Assembly: GCA_011800155.1 (NCBI GenBank)
Contig: CM022373.1
Span: forward strand, 496,001 to 560,000
Source: Flammulina velutipes
Taxonomy: Eukaryota; Basidiomycota; Agaricomycetes; Agaricales; Physalacriaceae
DNA: 64,000 bases
Direction: 5' to 3'
The notes beneath the pieces were generated by a model that saw only the letters and a program-made list of their open reading frames with translations, was not told where the DNA came from and made no database searches. Shown here piece by piece: positions 47,672 through 60,145 of the stretch (positions are counted from its first letter, which is position 1; each line of letters begins with the position of its first letter). Made by a program: the position numbers and the translations under genes.

Positions 47672-50600
47672 ATGGCCAAGGCGAAAGGCAAGGCCGTCGA
47701 CAAGGAGCCAAAAACGCAGAAGTCTATTACTTCTTTCCTGACGAAACCGCCAAAAGCTGCGAACTCTGAAAAACCGTCGAAGGCGCCTAAACCCAAGCCT
47801 AAACCGTCGAAGAAACGCGACGATGAGAACGACGGCGACGTGGAGGAGGAGTTTGAAGATGAAGAAGAGGACGACGACGTCGACGCCGATGTCGACGCGT
47901 CTGCGAAGAAAACGGGAAGGGCCGCCATTTTGTCGCCTGACGAATCGGACCTCGCTCCTATGAACTCGATACCGGCCATGTTCTCCGACCTCGTCAGTCG
48001 CATTCCTGAAATCAAAGACGTCGCAGAACACGTGAATGGGCGAAAACTACGCGTCGCTACCATGTGTTCCGGTACCGAGTCACCTCTGCTCGCGCTAGAG
48101 CTCATCCAGAAGTCACTTTTGGACCAACATCAAATAAATTTCGACATCGAACATGTCTTTTCGTGCGAAATCGAACCTTTCAAGCAGGCTTACATAGAAA
48201 GGAACTTCCACCCGCCTCTGCTCTTTCGTGACGTTTGTGAGTTGGGAGACGATGAGGCGTGCGTCAAATGCTGCTTGTTCTCTGTACATAACTAACCTTT
48301 TTCGCAGGCATACTGCGTATGGCGCGCTTGCACCTGTTCCCGGAAACGTGGATCTCCTCGTCGCCGGTACATCATGTGTCGACTATTCCAATCTCAACAA
48401 CCAGAAAAAGGGCATCGACGCCAAAGGTGAATCCGGTCAGACTTTCCACGGCATGTTGTCCTGGGTCAGAAATCATCGGCCACCCATCGTAATCCTCGAA
48501 AACGTCTGCAGCGCGCCCTGGCCGAAAGTTCAGGGATACTTCGAGGCCGAAGGATACAGTGCGGATTTCACTCGCGTTGACACCAAGCAGTTCTATATTC
48601 CACATACACGAACTCGCGTTTACCTCGTTGCTATCGACAAAAAGAACAGCGACATGCCAACTGAGTGGAAGGACATAGTCCTGAATCGACTCAAGCGACC
48701 CGCCTCCTCTACACTGGATGCTTTCCTTCTGCCATCTGACGATCCCCGTATTCATCTCGGGCACCAGAAGCAAGTGCAGGAAATCTCTACACATGGTCGC
48801 ATCGACTGGGCTCGCTGTGAAAGTCGACACCAGAGGGCTAGATTGGAAGAGGAGCTGGGTAACAAGCGTCCCCTTAGCAGTTGGGATGAAGGTATGGCCA
48901 TCTCAATCGTCCAATAATAAACTTCCTGACGCTGCTTAACAGGTGGATCTTGCAAGATGCCTGACTTCGCCTGGAACGATTGGGGTAAACGTCAAGTCGA
49001 GCGTGTTTGGGACTTGTTAGATATCAGTTTGTTGAGGTCAGCCAAGAAAGGCATAGACCCGTCATACAAAACGTTAGTGAACTTTTCACATTTCTCTCAT
49101 ATTCATTCTTTAATCACGAGATATTTAGTCAAGTTTGGAATCTGTCGCAAAACGTCGATAGAACTATCGGTTCTAATCGAGTTGGGATATCTCCCTGCTT
49201 GACGCCCTCCATGATCCCTTATATCACGAATCGAGGCGGCCCGATGACAGGCTTGGAGGCGCTCTCTTTACAGGGCCTTCCTATCGACAAACTCCTTCTC
49301 ACCAAAGAGACTGAAGATCAACTTGCTGATTTGGCCGGCAACGCCATGTCAACTACTGTCGTTGGTGCTTGTATTCTGGCGGCTCTAGTCTGCGGGAAGA
49401 AACTGCTCAAGAAAGGCAACGACACGCAGACATACGAGGCCAAACGTGGCCTGTTTGAAGCAGAAGATGAAGATTCGATGGACGTCGACAAACCTGCTGA
49501 AGTCATCTCAATCGACGAGCACATCATCGGAGAGAACGCGCTTTTTGAACGCGATCTCAGTCTTGCTGCGCTCACAACTCGATCGTTGTCGGATGTCTTG
49601 ATGGATGCCGAGCGGAGCGCTCGCCTTTGCCTATGCGAAGGTCGTAGCGAGATGACCTCCAGGAAGCTATTCCGCTGTCAAGATTGCGATACGCCGTTCT
49701 GCAAGGCTTGCGGTGGTCGTCCTGAACACAATCCTCTTCCCATCGACCTAAAATCAAACCCTCGTCTTCAGCCATCCGACTTCCTCAAGGTTCTCAAAGC
49801 CGTTCTTCCCATGTCGATCGCATTCTCAGGCATCACCAAGTCAGCTCTTGACGAAGCGAGAGCAACCTCTGGTGTCACCATACCGGACTCCCGCTGGAAC
49901 ATGTGGCGCGACGCTACTTTACGCGCCGGGAATTCGGATCTGCGCTTTGTGGAACCCAAGCGACAGGACATCTGGAGCGTCGTCTACGAATCTCCCCATG
50001 GCGTGTTAGAGCTATTCCTTCACCCTCGCCAGCCTGAATGGCGACTCTTCGCTAAACCATTAGAATCAGAGCCCGCGAATGCAGAAATCCGTCAGCTATT
50101 AGAGACGCCTATCGGAAGGCTCACATGCCAGACCGACCTGCTGAATGGCCGTTGGGAGTTTGCACTGCCGCATACAGCCTCCGTCGATGTGACGATCGAA
50201 GGTGTTGGAGAGCTCGTACCCTCGTGGGAGACACGCCTGGGTTTGACGGAACAGCAGTTCAAGGAGAAGAAGATTTACCCTCAACTCAAGGTTTCCGTCA
50301 AGGAGGAAGACGTTCATGTCTTGGATCGTGATGTCTCTGGCGTGTATACCCTTCTTGACCAGTGCGGTACCGCTAACGGGGCGCTACATAAACGTATCGT
50401 GGACAACGAAACTCTTCCCCCGCTTCTCTTGTTCCTCGACCCTCATCGTACCAATAATACGAAGGACAGCTTTGTATTCTCCATCAGCAGTCGGCGACTC
50501 GAGTTTGGCGAGGTCCGACCTATCGTAGCGAAGCTTGATGCCTCATGGCGACAGAACAGCGAGCAAGGCCAACAATCGGTGTCCTGCCAGGTCTTGTGCA

Positions 50601-53600
50601 AGTGGATCGCATCCGATGGTGTTCAGCTGAATGTTAGTGATTCCTGTCTATCTGCAAATCTGACGCTGACGGCATGTTTTTCCAGGCAACGAAGGTCGAA
50701 GGCGCAAAGTTTTCTGTCCCGGGCGATACGCTGGAACTCGATCTTTCAGATGATTCTTGCCGTAGCGCCACTGCTCTCCTCACATGCTCCGTGCCGCTGG
50801 ATAAGGAAGCTGGTGCTGCATGGGGCAATGACTCATGGCGGGAAATCGACAAAGTGCACGAGCGAAGTACCTTCAAGATGTTAGCTTGGGTCCTGGAGCG
50901 TGTTCGCGACGTTAGAGACGACGCGAGTTCCTGGCAGGATGTTCAGCTCGACGAAATCCCTTGTCAGTGCCATCGTTGTGCTCCCAAACCGCCAGATGCA
51001 GAGAGATGGGCTCGCGCCGACAAGGGGAAGAAGCCAGTCCCCGTAGAGGACCCAGTGCAAGCAGGGGAATACGAGCGACGTCTCAAGAGTCGGCCTACCC
51101 CGTTCGTTACGCAAGTCAGAGTGACGGCCGACGGGGTCGGCGTCGTTCGTATCGGTGCCAACGTTACTTCCCTCCTTCACCGAGCGCTTTCTCGCCTTCC
51201 CTCAGTAGGCCGTACAGAAAAGCCGACGTTGTCCTGGAAGCTCAACACGAACTTCACGCCCTCGGTCCGCCTTGAGCTCCCGAAATTTGTCCTCACAAGT
51301 AACAAGCAAGACAAGGAGCACAGTCAGCCACCTAGCTTCAAACTTGATCTTCGTCCCGAACAGCTTCGCTCCCTCGAGTGGATGATCAAGCAAGAATCGA
51401 AGAAAGCGCCGCCGTTCATCGAAGAGGAAATCTCTGAAGGCGTCTTCGATTCCCTCGGTTGGCGGGCGGAGGGTCGCGCACAGCGAGCTATTCACATTCG
51501 TGGCGGCGTTCTGGCCGACCAAGTTGGCTACGGGAAGACCGCTATCACTTTGGCCTTGACCGATTGCACTGCTAAAGCCGTCGAGAAGGAGTTTAACGCT
51601 ATGGATCGCATACCTGGCAAGATCGCCATCCAAGGCACGCTGATCGTCGTTCCTCCTCACTTGACCCAACAGTGGAAATCGGAGGTGGCGAAGTTCATGA
51701 AGAAGGGCAAGACAGTCTTAAAACTCGAGACGGTTGCCACTCTCAACTCAGCCACCATCAAGGACTTCATGGAAGCCGACTATATCTTCGTTGCTTCTAA
51801 CATGTTCAAGAGTGGTGTATATCTGGATAACCTCCAGGCGTTCGCAGCCGCAGCCGCACTCCCCAAGGCTGAAGGTCGTAACTTTGACGCGGTCGTGGAT
51901 AAAATTCTTCCAGCTCTTGGCGAGCAGGTCGATCGTCTACAGGATGAGGGATCCTTGGCGGTCATGGCCAAAGTCGTCGAGTTCGAGAATAAATGTCAGT
52001 ACTGCATATTCTTCTTGTTGACACGACTAAAATTATATGTCCACAGTGCAAGAAGAAGATGAAGCGGGTCCGTTCGTACCGACGAAACGCCTGAAAGGCC
52101 GGTCCTATGCTGAAGCAGCCGCAAAGAAAGCGCAGGCGAAAGCGACTACAGCGAGAAAGACTATTCCTTTGAAGTCGGGACCCCGGCCTCGCGGGGACAT
52201 AGTTGAAGTTGTCATTCCTCGTCGCGCCAGCAGTTCTACCGCTGCCGCCTCGTCGCCTTCGACATCTGCAGTCCCTTCCGTCCCCTCATCTCCAGCTGCA
52301 TTACCATCTTCGCCTTCAGTTATACCATCATCTCCTTCTGCGACAGGTGAGAGCAGCTCCGACGAGCGTCGACCTCGCCGAACGACTGCGAGGAAGAGCA
52401 TCATCATCTCGGACGATGAAGACGAAGAGATGGAAGACGTGCCGAAGAAGAGCAAGAGCAAGATCCTCAAGAAGAAGACGAACGGCAAAGGGAAACATGG
52501 ATCATCGTCTGACAACGATTTCACCGAGATGTCCGCTTCAGAGGCGTCAGAAGATTTCGACGACGATAACGAATCCTTTGCGATGTCTGATGAGGAGGAG
52601 GAAGAAGAGACCACACGGGGGAAGAAGAAACCGGCTGCGAAAACCACTACGAAACCTAAGCCCTCAGCAGCGACCAAGAGGAAATCAAACGATACCTCTG
52701 ATGACGATGCCATGGCCGTGGACACTGACGCGAGCGTCGCCTCGAAGAAGCGCAAAGCGCAGTCGGAACCAAAACGCCCAGCTAAAAAGATGAAGCGTTC
52801 CACTGCTGATCCTTGGAAGCTTGAATCGAAACCAGTCAAGAAGGACTGGGAGCAGATGAAGGCGCCACTCTTTGAAATGTTCCACTATTCCCGGGTTGTT
52901 GTGGACGAGTACACCTACCTCACAGGCATCCCGCATACCCTCATTACTCGACTAACGTCGTCTCGCCGATGGGTACTATCCGGAACTCCGCCAATTCACG
53001 ACTTTGCCGCCTTGAAGACTATCGCAGCGTTCTTAGATGTTCACCTGGGAATCGATGATGGCGGTGAAACCGCAGCAATCGCCGTTCAGCGACGCCGCTT
53101 CACTGAGCAATCAGGTCAGATATTTCCAAGGATTGCTTATCCTTTACTTACCATGTCTGACAGCCGTCGAGCGCTTCCATTCCTTCCGGGAGGTCCATAC
53201 TCCGGAATGGCATATGAGTCGACATCAGGTCGGGCAGAGATTCCTTGATCAGTTCGTTCGACAGGTTTGTGTTTCTTGAACGCTTTCCGTGTAGCAACAT
53301 TAACAAGTCTCCAGAATATGGCCGAAATAGATGAAATCCCTTGGACGGATAAGACGATCGAAATTGAGCTTCCAGCTGCTGAACGAGCCATTTACCTGGA
53401 ATTGGAGCATTACCTGCGTAACTTGGATATGACAATGAAGCGGAGCAAGAAAGAGCAGAGCGACAGAGAAAGGCGCCTGAACAAAGCGCTCGGCGAGAGC
53501 AAGTAAGTGTTTGCTTCCCAAAGTCGTCGAAACGCTGCTGACGGTGACCACAGATCTGCGGAGGAAGCTCTCCTGAAACGTTGTTCTCATTTCGAAGTCG

Positions 53601-54916
53601 ATATAGCATCGGACGTTGACGACGAATCTGACGAGGAAAACGACGAGGACGATGAAGCGAGCGACGATGAAGACGACAAGAAGAAGAAAAAACCAACCAA
53701 GAAGGGGAAGAAGGACGAGAAGAAGAAACATCAGGAGCACCGTGATCCGATGAAGGCTTGCGATATCATCGTCCGAGAGCGACAAAAGCAGTTGGACGAG
53801 TGCAAGTCGGACCTTCTCAAAGTGGTCCAGGATGGTTGGGAAAGGGAACAGGCGTTGAAGAGCGTTCCGAGAGATACGCTTTACAGCGAATGGGTTCGAA
53901 TATGCCGCAGCGAGGATGGCGTGGAAGATACCGAGGCCTCCACCTACTTGAGGGAGATACTGGACGAGGCGGGCGTCGGTCACATCAAACCGAAAGGCAA
54001 AAAGGACGAGACGAAGCTTGCGCCAAAGATCAACGACATGGTCTGGGAGCATCGAGAGAAAACGCACGAAATTCGTCGGATTGCGAAGGAAATGGTCGGA
54101 CGCGTCAGGTCGCTACGTTATTTCATGGCGGTCCGTGATTTGCAAAAGCAGCGCGATACACCTCCCAAGGTTGATTGTCCCAACTGCGGACGAACAGACC
54201 TACCCATCGCTGAGGTCGCCGTACTTTCTTCGTGTGGACACATGGGCTGTCTTTCATGTGTAAGGACGTGCGCTGAGGCCGAGGAATGTGTTTACGCTGC
54301 ATCACGGCAGTGTCGAAGTGCGGCTCGCGTTATCAATATTGTGAACGCCGACACGCTGGGCGTCGACGACGAAGACCGGGATAGAGGCAGATACTTTGGC
54401 ATGAAATTGCATCGCGTCGTGCAGCTCATCAAGTAAGCATCCTTCCTGTCCGTCGGCATTCACCTACTTACCATCAGCTGCAGGAAGAGCATTCCCGCTG
54501 ATGAGCGCGTTCTAGTCTTCGTACAATTCCCTGACCTTATGGATCGAGTCGAGGAAGCTTTCACCTACAACAAGATCGAGTTCCGGAACATCAAAGGCAC
54601 TGCGTCACAGAAGAGTAGCAGTCTCACAGCATTCCAGAACAATAGCAAGGAGCGAGTCTTGCTGTTGAACGTGATGGACGAAAGTGCGAGTGGCGCCAAC
54701 TTGACATCGGCGAACCATGCTATATTCCTATCTCCTCTCCTGGCACCCTCAAAGGAAATATACACTGCGTGCGAAACGCAGGCCGTCGGTCGCTTAGTGC
54801 GCTACGGACAGAAAGAGCATGTTCATGTGTATCGGTTCGTCACGAAGAATACAATCGACGAGACGATTTATGCCGAGCATCAAAAGGACCTAGTCGAAAT
54901 GGAGGAGGAGGATTGA
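47672..54916 (+). CDS. DNMT5: DNMT5-type DNA cytosine-5 methyltransferase with SNF2 ATPase and RING fingers
   Basis: In Cryptococcus, DNMT5 is an ATP-dependent maintenance CG methyltransferase. Ten exons join in frame (47672-48258, 48308-48891, 48943-49072, 49129-50632, 50686-51994, 52047-53114, 53164-53264, 53315-53502, 53554-54432, 54484-54916), giving 2,260 residues. Residues 16-23 (QKSITSFL) resemble a PCNA-binding PIP box; no chromodomain is seen. Methyltransferase motifs: I, VATMCSGTES (about 127); IV, AGTSCVDYS with the catalytic Cys near 219; VI, ILENV; VIII, HTRTRVYLVAI; X, LAGNAMSTT. A Cys-rich finger (CQDCDTPFCKACGG) lies near 615. The SNF2 part has Walker A DQVGYGKTA (about 1210), a charged insert, DEYTYL as motif II (about 1656), LSGTP, a second RING (CPNCGR...SSCGHMGCLSC) and QAVGRLVRYGQ. 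No disabling change was seen. Confidence 0.93.
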
Positions 54917-55367
54917 GATCTTTTGTTCATGTTATTCATTGTAGTAGAGTTTTCTGTACATTACATCGCGGTATATTGCTTTTCGTTCCGGGAAATATTC
55001 AATTGTGGCACTTGTGACAGTACCCGTTCGTTGAGGCCCTCGTTGAGAGTCATTTAAACTGCCAAGGTTGTTATTTCCAACGAGTACTAATTCAATTCAG
55101 TCGTTGCAACCCAGAATTTTGGGGGTGGTCACGATCAAATACTAATCGTCCAAGAAATCGCCACAAGACTCTAAAAGAAAGGTAGAAAATTGGTGAAGAC
55201 AGCTGCAATGTTGAGGCAAGCATCCTATTGGCTGCAGCCATGCCTGGTCTACATGTGCAAGGCGGAAGAAATAGCGAACCCTGAGTGCTGAGTGTAGTGG
55301 GTGGTGAGTATGTAGACGAACCTGACGCTCGGTCCGCCGCTTTCCTCTCCCCAACACCCTCATAAAA
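54917..55367. other. Intergenic, no gene seen
   Basis: This 451-bp stretch holds the DNMT5 3' end and the promoter of the DUF6534 gene. The only frames are short and unsupported. Confidence 0.6.
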
Positions 55368-56858
55368 ATGTCGGATGGCCTCCCTCCAATACCACCTTAC
55401 ATTGCGGAGCTGTGAGTTTTATGCTGGATGAACAGTCAAAGCAGTCCTAATTATATGTTGTAAAGGACAGGGCCACTAGTAATCAGGATCCAACTAGAAC
55501 CTTTCTGAGTTGCTCACCTCTTCCTCCAGCTTCTAGGACATTTCTTCAACTGGGCTCTATTTGGCGTGTTGACCGTCCAATCATGTCAGCTTAACTTTCA
55601 TTTCGCGATCACTGGAATTATATTGAATCCCACTTTAGACATATACTACCTTGCCTTTCCCAACGACCGCTGGTTTTCGAAAACCATCGTCTGCTCTGCC
55701 TATGTTATTGAAACGCTACAAACGGTGCTCGCGACGAGAGATGCGTTCAGGAATTTCGGGACGGGCTGGGGAAATATGAACGATCTTGATCAAGTCGGCT
55801 GGTTGTGGTTCAGCGTACCAGTGATGAGCTCTCTCAGTGCGTTGAACTGAATTTTCTACCGATTCCGTTTCACTGAAAACTATTGCAGTCAGTATGCTGG
55901 CCCAGTTCTTTTTTTCCTGGCGAATATGGATCCTCAGTCATCAATGGTGGATATCAGCGGCCATCCTCACTGTACGCAATGTTGTCCTCTATTCTCCCTA
56001 TATTTCACGTTCTTCAGCTATCTATTGCACAAGGCGTAGCCGGGATATATTCCGGTGTCACCGCTCACTACATTGGGGTGTTTTCACAAGTTCAGGATAA
56101 GAACGTTGTCAGCACATCGGTTTGTCCATTCAGCATTGCCTGACACCCAAAGAAAGCTCAATTAACTGCAGGTATGGCTCGCAGGAACAGCTTTCTGCGA
56201 CGTCATAATTGCCGCCAGTATGATATACTATTTAAACCAGTCCAGGACAGGTTTCCGCTCGACCAACGTTATCCTTGCGAAATTTGTGCGCCTCACCATC
56301 GAGACTGGCACAATTTGTGCAACCTTTGCTGTCCTGGATCTCGTGTTCTTCCTTGTATATCAACACAACAATTACCACCTCGCCCCGTCCATCGCGCTTT
56401 CCAAATTGTATTCTAATAGCCTGCTTGTGGTGCGTTCCTGACCTCTGATGTTGTTCAAAAGCTCACACACGCCCATCAGGTACTAAATGCCCGAGTGCGC
56501 TTCGTGGGTGGTCGAAATCTAGGGAATACCACCGATGATTATTCGCTCTCAACGACATCTACCTCATTCAACGTTACGAACGGCTCTATACCCATTCACC
56601 GCCTAAGTACTAGGCAAGGACACAACGATACCTTTAGATCCGGAGCATCACACACTGAGTACGTCGAGGACGATGATGCGCCCGTACGTTGATTTCTTGA
56701 AATGTATTTTGTAGACTAACCCAATACCCAAGCCAACCGTCAACTTGAAATTTAACTCCGAAGAGTCAGAGGCCGATTTACCCTCTGATCTTCTCTCGCG
56801 GCAACGCTCTTTCAGCTCTCGACATGCGGAGCCATTGTCTCCCGTATTTGGACCTTAG
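55368..56858 (+). CDS. DUF6534-type seven-helix membrane protein
   Basis: Membrane protein of a family expanded in Agaricomycetes, with no known function. The first exon (MSDGLPPIPPYIAEL) splices through a short exon to TGPLLLGHFFNWALFGVLTVQS. Further exons give LDIYYLAFPNDRWFSKTIVCSAYVIETLQTVL, FGTGWGNMNDLDQVGWLWFSVPVM, AQFFFSWRIWILSHQWWISAAIL, LAGTAFCDVIIAASMIYYLNQSRTGF and ETGTICATFAVLDLVFFLVY. That makes seven probable helices. The soluble tail is Ser/Thr-rich (NLGNTTDDYSLSTTSTSF) and ends SSRHAEPLSPVFGP. The stop is at 56856-56858. The SRTGFRSTN and HNNYHLAPSIALSKLYSNSLL blocks are diagnostic of the family. A receptor-like role is only a guess from topology. Confidence 0.85.
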
Positions 56859-57372
56859 TGTTTGTATTCAATGTACTTGCTAGTAGTAACGTCTTATTCT
56901 TTTCTGCGGTTTACATGATCACGATAAATTGAATGACAGCTCGGATATAGATGAAGTAGGTTTTAGTCAGTCTCTGGGGCGTGTTGGGCTCATAATTCAA
57001 GGAGACCTCCCGATTACGCCACATTACTTGTTGTGTCAATTTTGATTCTTAGGTCTGCGTATGTTATGGTACCTCTAAGTTCTTCACATATATCTCTTTT
57101 AAGCATGCAACAACAATTCTTATGCACGTCAATGCCATGCTATTACTTGACATGTCAAGAACTTCTTGAGAAGTGTGAAGGGAGAAGGTTGAGATTACAT
57201 TTATATTGTCTCTTGCTGTCTATTTCTTGCGCGTGCTTACAAGCTACGCCCTATTAATTGTGTTGATATTTTGTCTTCTCGTCTACATTAAATTTCAAAG
57301 GGGGACCTGCATTTTTCTTCGCGCATGCTTATCAGCGCCGAGTGATGTCATGATTGAATCTGAACTTGAACC
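56859..57372. other. Intergenic, no gene seen
   Basis: This is an AT-rich 514-bp gap. Frames at 57033-57257 and 57206-57442 lack motifs and partly shadow the next gene. Confidence 0.6.
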
Positions 57373-58149
57373 ATGTCAGTCGACGAACCAGAAGACATTC
57401 TCTCTGGTTCATTACAATATCTATACGACTATGCACCGATAACACTGGCATCAGCTGGTTCTTCCTATTTCTACTCGCATCCCGCACTTGCTAAACCCAT
57501 ATCTCTGCAAACCCCCGACCCTCAGGCGTCTAACTGGGCTCTGCACGCGTCGTCGATATGGGCATCCTCTCGATTCATCGCAGATAACATCCAGTTGATG
57601 AACCTTGCGGAAAATACGCGTGTCCTAGAGCTAGGAGCAGGTGCCGGCCTTCCGAGTATTGTTGTCGCACAAATCCATCCATCCGCACATGTCGTTATCA
57701 GTGACTACCCCGACCCCGAGCTCATTGCCACGCTCACGGAGAACGTTTTCAAGAATAATCCATGGGGGAATGCGCGCGTCGTCGCGTATGCCTGGGGGAC
57801 GGAACCTTGTCAACTTTTGACATCGGAAGGAAAAAAATTCGACCTTGTTATCGCGGCAGATACGCTCTGGAACCCTGATCTCCACGTCCTGTTCATTGAT
57901 ACGCTGACTCGTACGCTGGAGCATGTGGAAACTGCGCGTATACACCTCGTGGCCGGACTGCATACCGGACGATACACTATACAGTCGTTCTTGAACCAAG
58001 TCGTAGCAGCAGGATTTTCAATAGAAAGTGCAACAGAGATGGAATCTATTGGCGAATCCAAACGGGAGTGGGACCTATCAAGAGCCGCGGACGAGGACGA
58101 GCAGGAGCGTAGGCGGTGGGTTCTTTGGATTGTTCTAAAATGGGCATAA
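57373..58149 (+). CDS. EFM7: EFM7/NNT1-like SAM-dependent methyltransferase
   Basis: Seven-beta-strand methyltransferase. The yeast homologue EFM7 modifies the N terminus and nearby lysine of elongation factor eEF1A. It is a single exon of 258 codons, in contrast to its intron-rich neighbours. The SAM-binding motif I is RVLELGAGAGLPSIV. Family features are ASNWALHASSIWASSRFIADNI, VVISDYPDPELIATLTENV, FDLVIAADTLWNPDLHVLF, HLVAGLHTGRYTIQSFL and the C-terminal ERRRWVLWIVLKW. The N terminus LQYLYDYAPITLASAGSSYFYSHPALAKPI is also typical. Assignment to EFM7 rather than another METTL21-like enzyme rests on the DYPDPELI and AADTLWN blocks. Confidence 0.8.
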   Translation: MSVDEPEDILSGSLQYLYDYAPITLASAGSSYFYSHPALAKPISLQTPDPQASNWALHASSIWASSRFIADNIQLMNLAENTRVLELGAGAGLPSIVVAQIHPSAHVVISDYPDPELIATLTENVFKNNPWGNARVVAYAWGTEPCQLLTSEGKKFDLVIAADTLWNPDLHVLFIDTLTRTLEHVETARIHLVAGLHTGRYTIQSFLNQVVAAGFSIESATEMESIGESKREWDLSRAADEDEQERRRWVLWIVLKWA

Positions 58150-58448
58150 ATATGGTGAGAAAAGCCGGGAACCCAACGGAAGAGCGATGAACTTACTGTT
58201 TATTTATAGAAATTTATTTGACGAAGGCTCGGACCAATACGAAATCCGTGGTGGCGTCGTAGGTTTAGGTTGCTGAAATGTAACAGTCAAAGTAGAGAAC
58301 TCTCAGACTATACGGTTTTGCGATGAAGTTCGCAAGGCAGATTGGTATTCACTGAAAAAAAGCATAGCATAGTTTAACCTTACATTCTTACATTGAGTTT
58401 AACGTTATTGTAGGATTTCCAGAAGGCGAGACGCAGTCCCATCCTTTC
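58150..58448. other. Convergent intergenic region
   Basis: This 299-bp stretch lies between the EFM7-like and F-box-like stop codons. Nothing else is seen. Confidence 0.6.
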
Positions 58449-60145
58449 TTATACCGGAGCCATTCCCAGCGTGAGCACCTGCACGATCTTCTGCTGTGCA
58501 TGGTGATGGGCATCGTTCTATAGGGTTAGATTAGTCCTATGAATAAATCTGAGAAAACGAACTGAGGACTTACCAGGACCAAAACGATATTATCCTCAGT
58601 CACTCTCAGATCTTCCACTCTGGAAGAGATGGCGCGATGAGTCTCGGGGAACTCTCCAATCTTGCGGTGTCTCTCGTCATGCTGTCCCTTGCTTGTATCG
58701 ATAGACGCCTCCAGCGGGTGGAAGGGTGAGACATCAATCACGCACAAGCGTTTAGCCTTCTCATAATAGTCCACATACACGACCTTCGATCCCACCGTGT
58801 GTGGGCCAGCAAATACATACGTGTGGTTCGAAACGTTCGCAATCGGGCGGCAGACATGGCTCCAGTCTTTCCATGGGATAGCGGTAACTTTGCGACGGGG
58901 GAGGAACCTGAAGAATGACTCGGGGACGTAGCACCACTTTTGGCCAGCACCTGGGCCAGCCTTGGGTTTGGTGGTGAGTACGAGCATGCTCCACTCCGGG
59001 GCGGGGATGACGAGGGCATTGGAAGACACGCGGGAATCCCATTTCGGCGAGGCACTCTGGGCGAATTCAACTAGTTGCTTGTTCCATTCGGCAGGGAGCA
59101 TAAACTGGGCTTTGACCCCCATCTTGGGGACTTCGGGAAGATCATAGAGGGCGATGTACGGCACGCCGTCAGCGCCACGGTTGATTCCGAGAAGAGTCCG
59201 TTCTTCGATGAAGTGTAGATCTGTGTCCCTTAGCCACTGGTGAAGGGAGAAAATCAGATCTATGGTACACCAAGTAGTATAGATTATCTCACGCGTGCTT
59301 GGAAGTGGTGCCAGTTCATAAGAAGATGTTGGATCCTGCCACCAGCAAACTCGAGTGTGATGATGATCCTCGAACCGCAGATGTTGGCTGCGAGCCGGAT
59401 CAACTTGCCAGCTACCTGCGTAGCCAGATCATACATCGGGGCAAAGGCCTGACTGTGGCCTGACTGGGTTCGGATATCACGGAAGTGCACCTTGACAGAG
59501 ATCTGGCCGTTTAAACTGCGAAGAGGTATATATTAGTGCCGGAGGAGCGAAGAAGGCGGGGAAGACGTACTTGTACGCATGACTGCTCACGATGAGGTTC
59601 TGAATGTGGTCGACGGCAACGTGTTCGATCTCGGGGCATTGGAATGGCTTCAGCTGGCTTGGGATGATGTTCATGGTCGACGAAGGCAACTCAAATAAGT
59701 TCAGCAGATTGAACAGGCCGTGGTTCTGGATTTCGTAAACGAAGCGGCCGGAGACACCGATGATGGCGGGCAAGTTGAAGGAGAGGGAAAACTCCTTGCT
59801 AGCCTGGGTCATTGCCCAGTGCTGTTGCAAGAGACCCAAGAACTGGTGGCGCTTGTATAGAGGCATACGCCGAAGGGATACAGGCCCATCTTTCATGCAC
59901 ATGAGGGCTAATTCAAACTTGTAGCGCAAGCTTGGGGTTTGACGGACGAGGCGACGAATTCGGGTGATAGCCTAAGGATGTGAGTCAGAGAATGACCACT
60001 TGGAAACGACGAGGCTAACCTTGCAAGCACTCCAGAGTGAAGCAGGATCGAGATACTCCAGGATAGTAACAAGGGCATCGTCAGATACCTTGAAGTGTAC
60101 TGTCCTGGGTCTGGAGACAGTGGTAGAGTAGCGGTGGTGAGGCAT
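58449..60145 (-). CDS. F-box-like protein
   Basis: Probable SCF substrate receptor of an Agaricomycete family; the target is unknown. The start at 60145 (MPHHRYSTTVSRPR) leads into the F-box-like helices VSDDALVTILEYLDPASLWSACK|AITRIRRLVRQTPSLRYKFELALM. After that comes the common Agaricomycete block RRMPLYKRHQFLGLLQQHW. Downstream exons read FVYEIQNHGLFNLLNLFEL, SRIIITLEFAGGRIQHLLMNW and PYIALYDLPEVPKMGVKAQFMLP, with a long region that may form a beta-propeller-like fold (KWCYVPESFFRFLPRR, HTYVFAGPHTVGSKVVYVDYY). The last intron near 58510-58570 leads to a short exon NDAHHHAQQKIVQVLTLG and the stop at 58451-58449. About 500 residues. Unrelated in sequence to the duplicated F-box-like genes at 20-25 kb. 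Confidence 0.75.
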
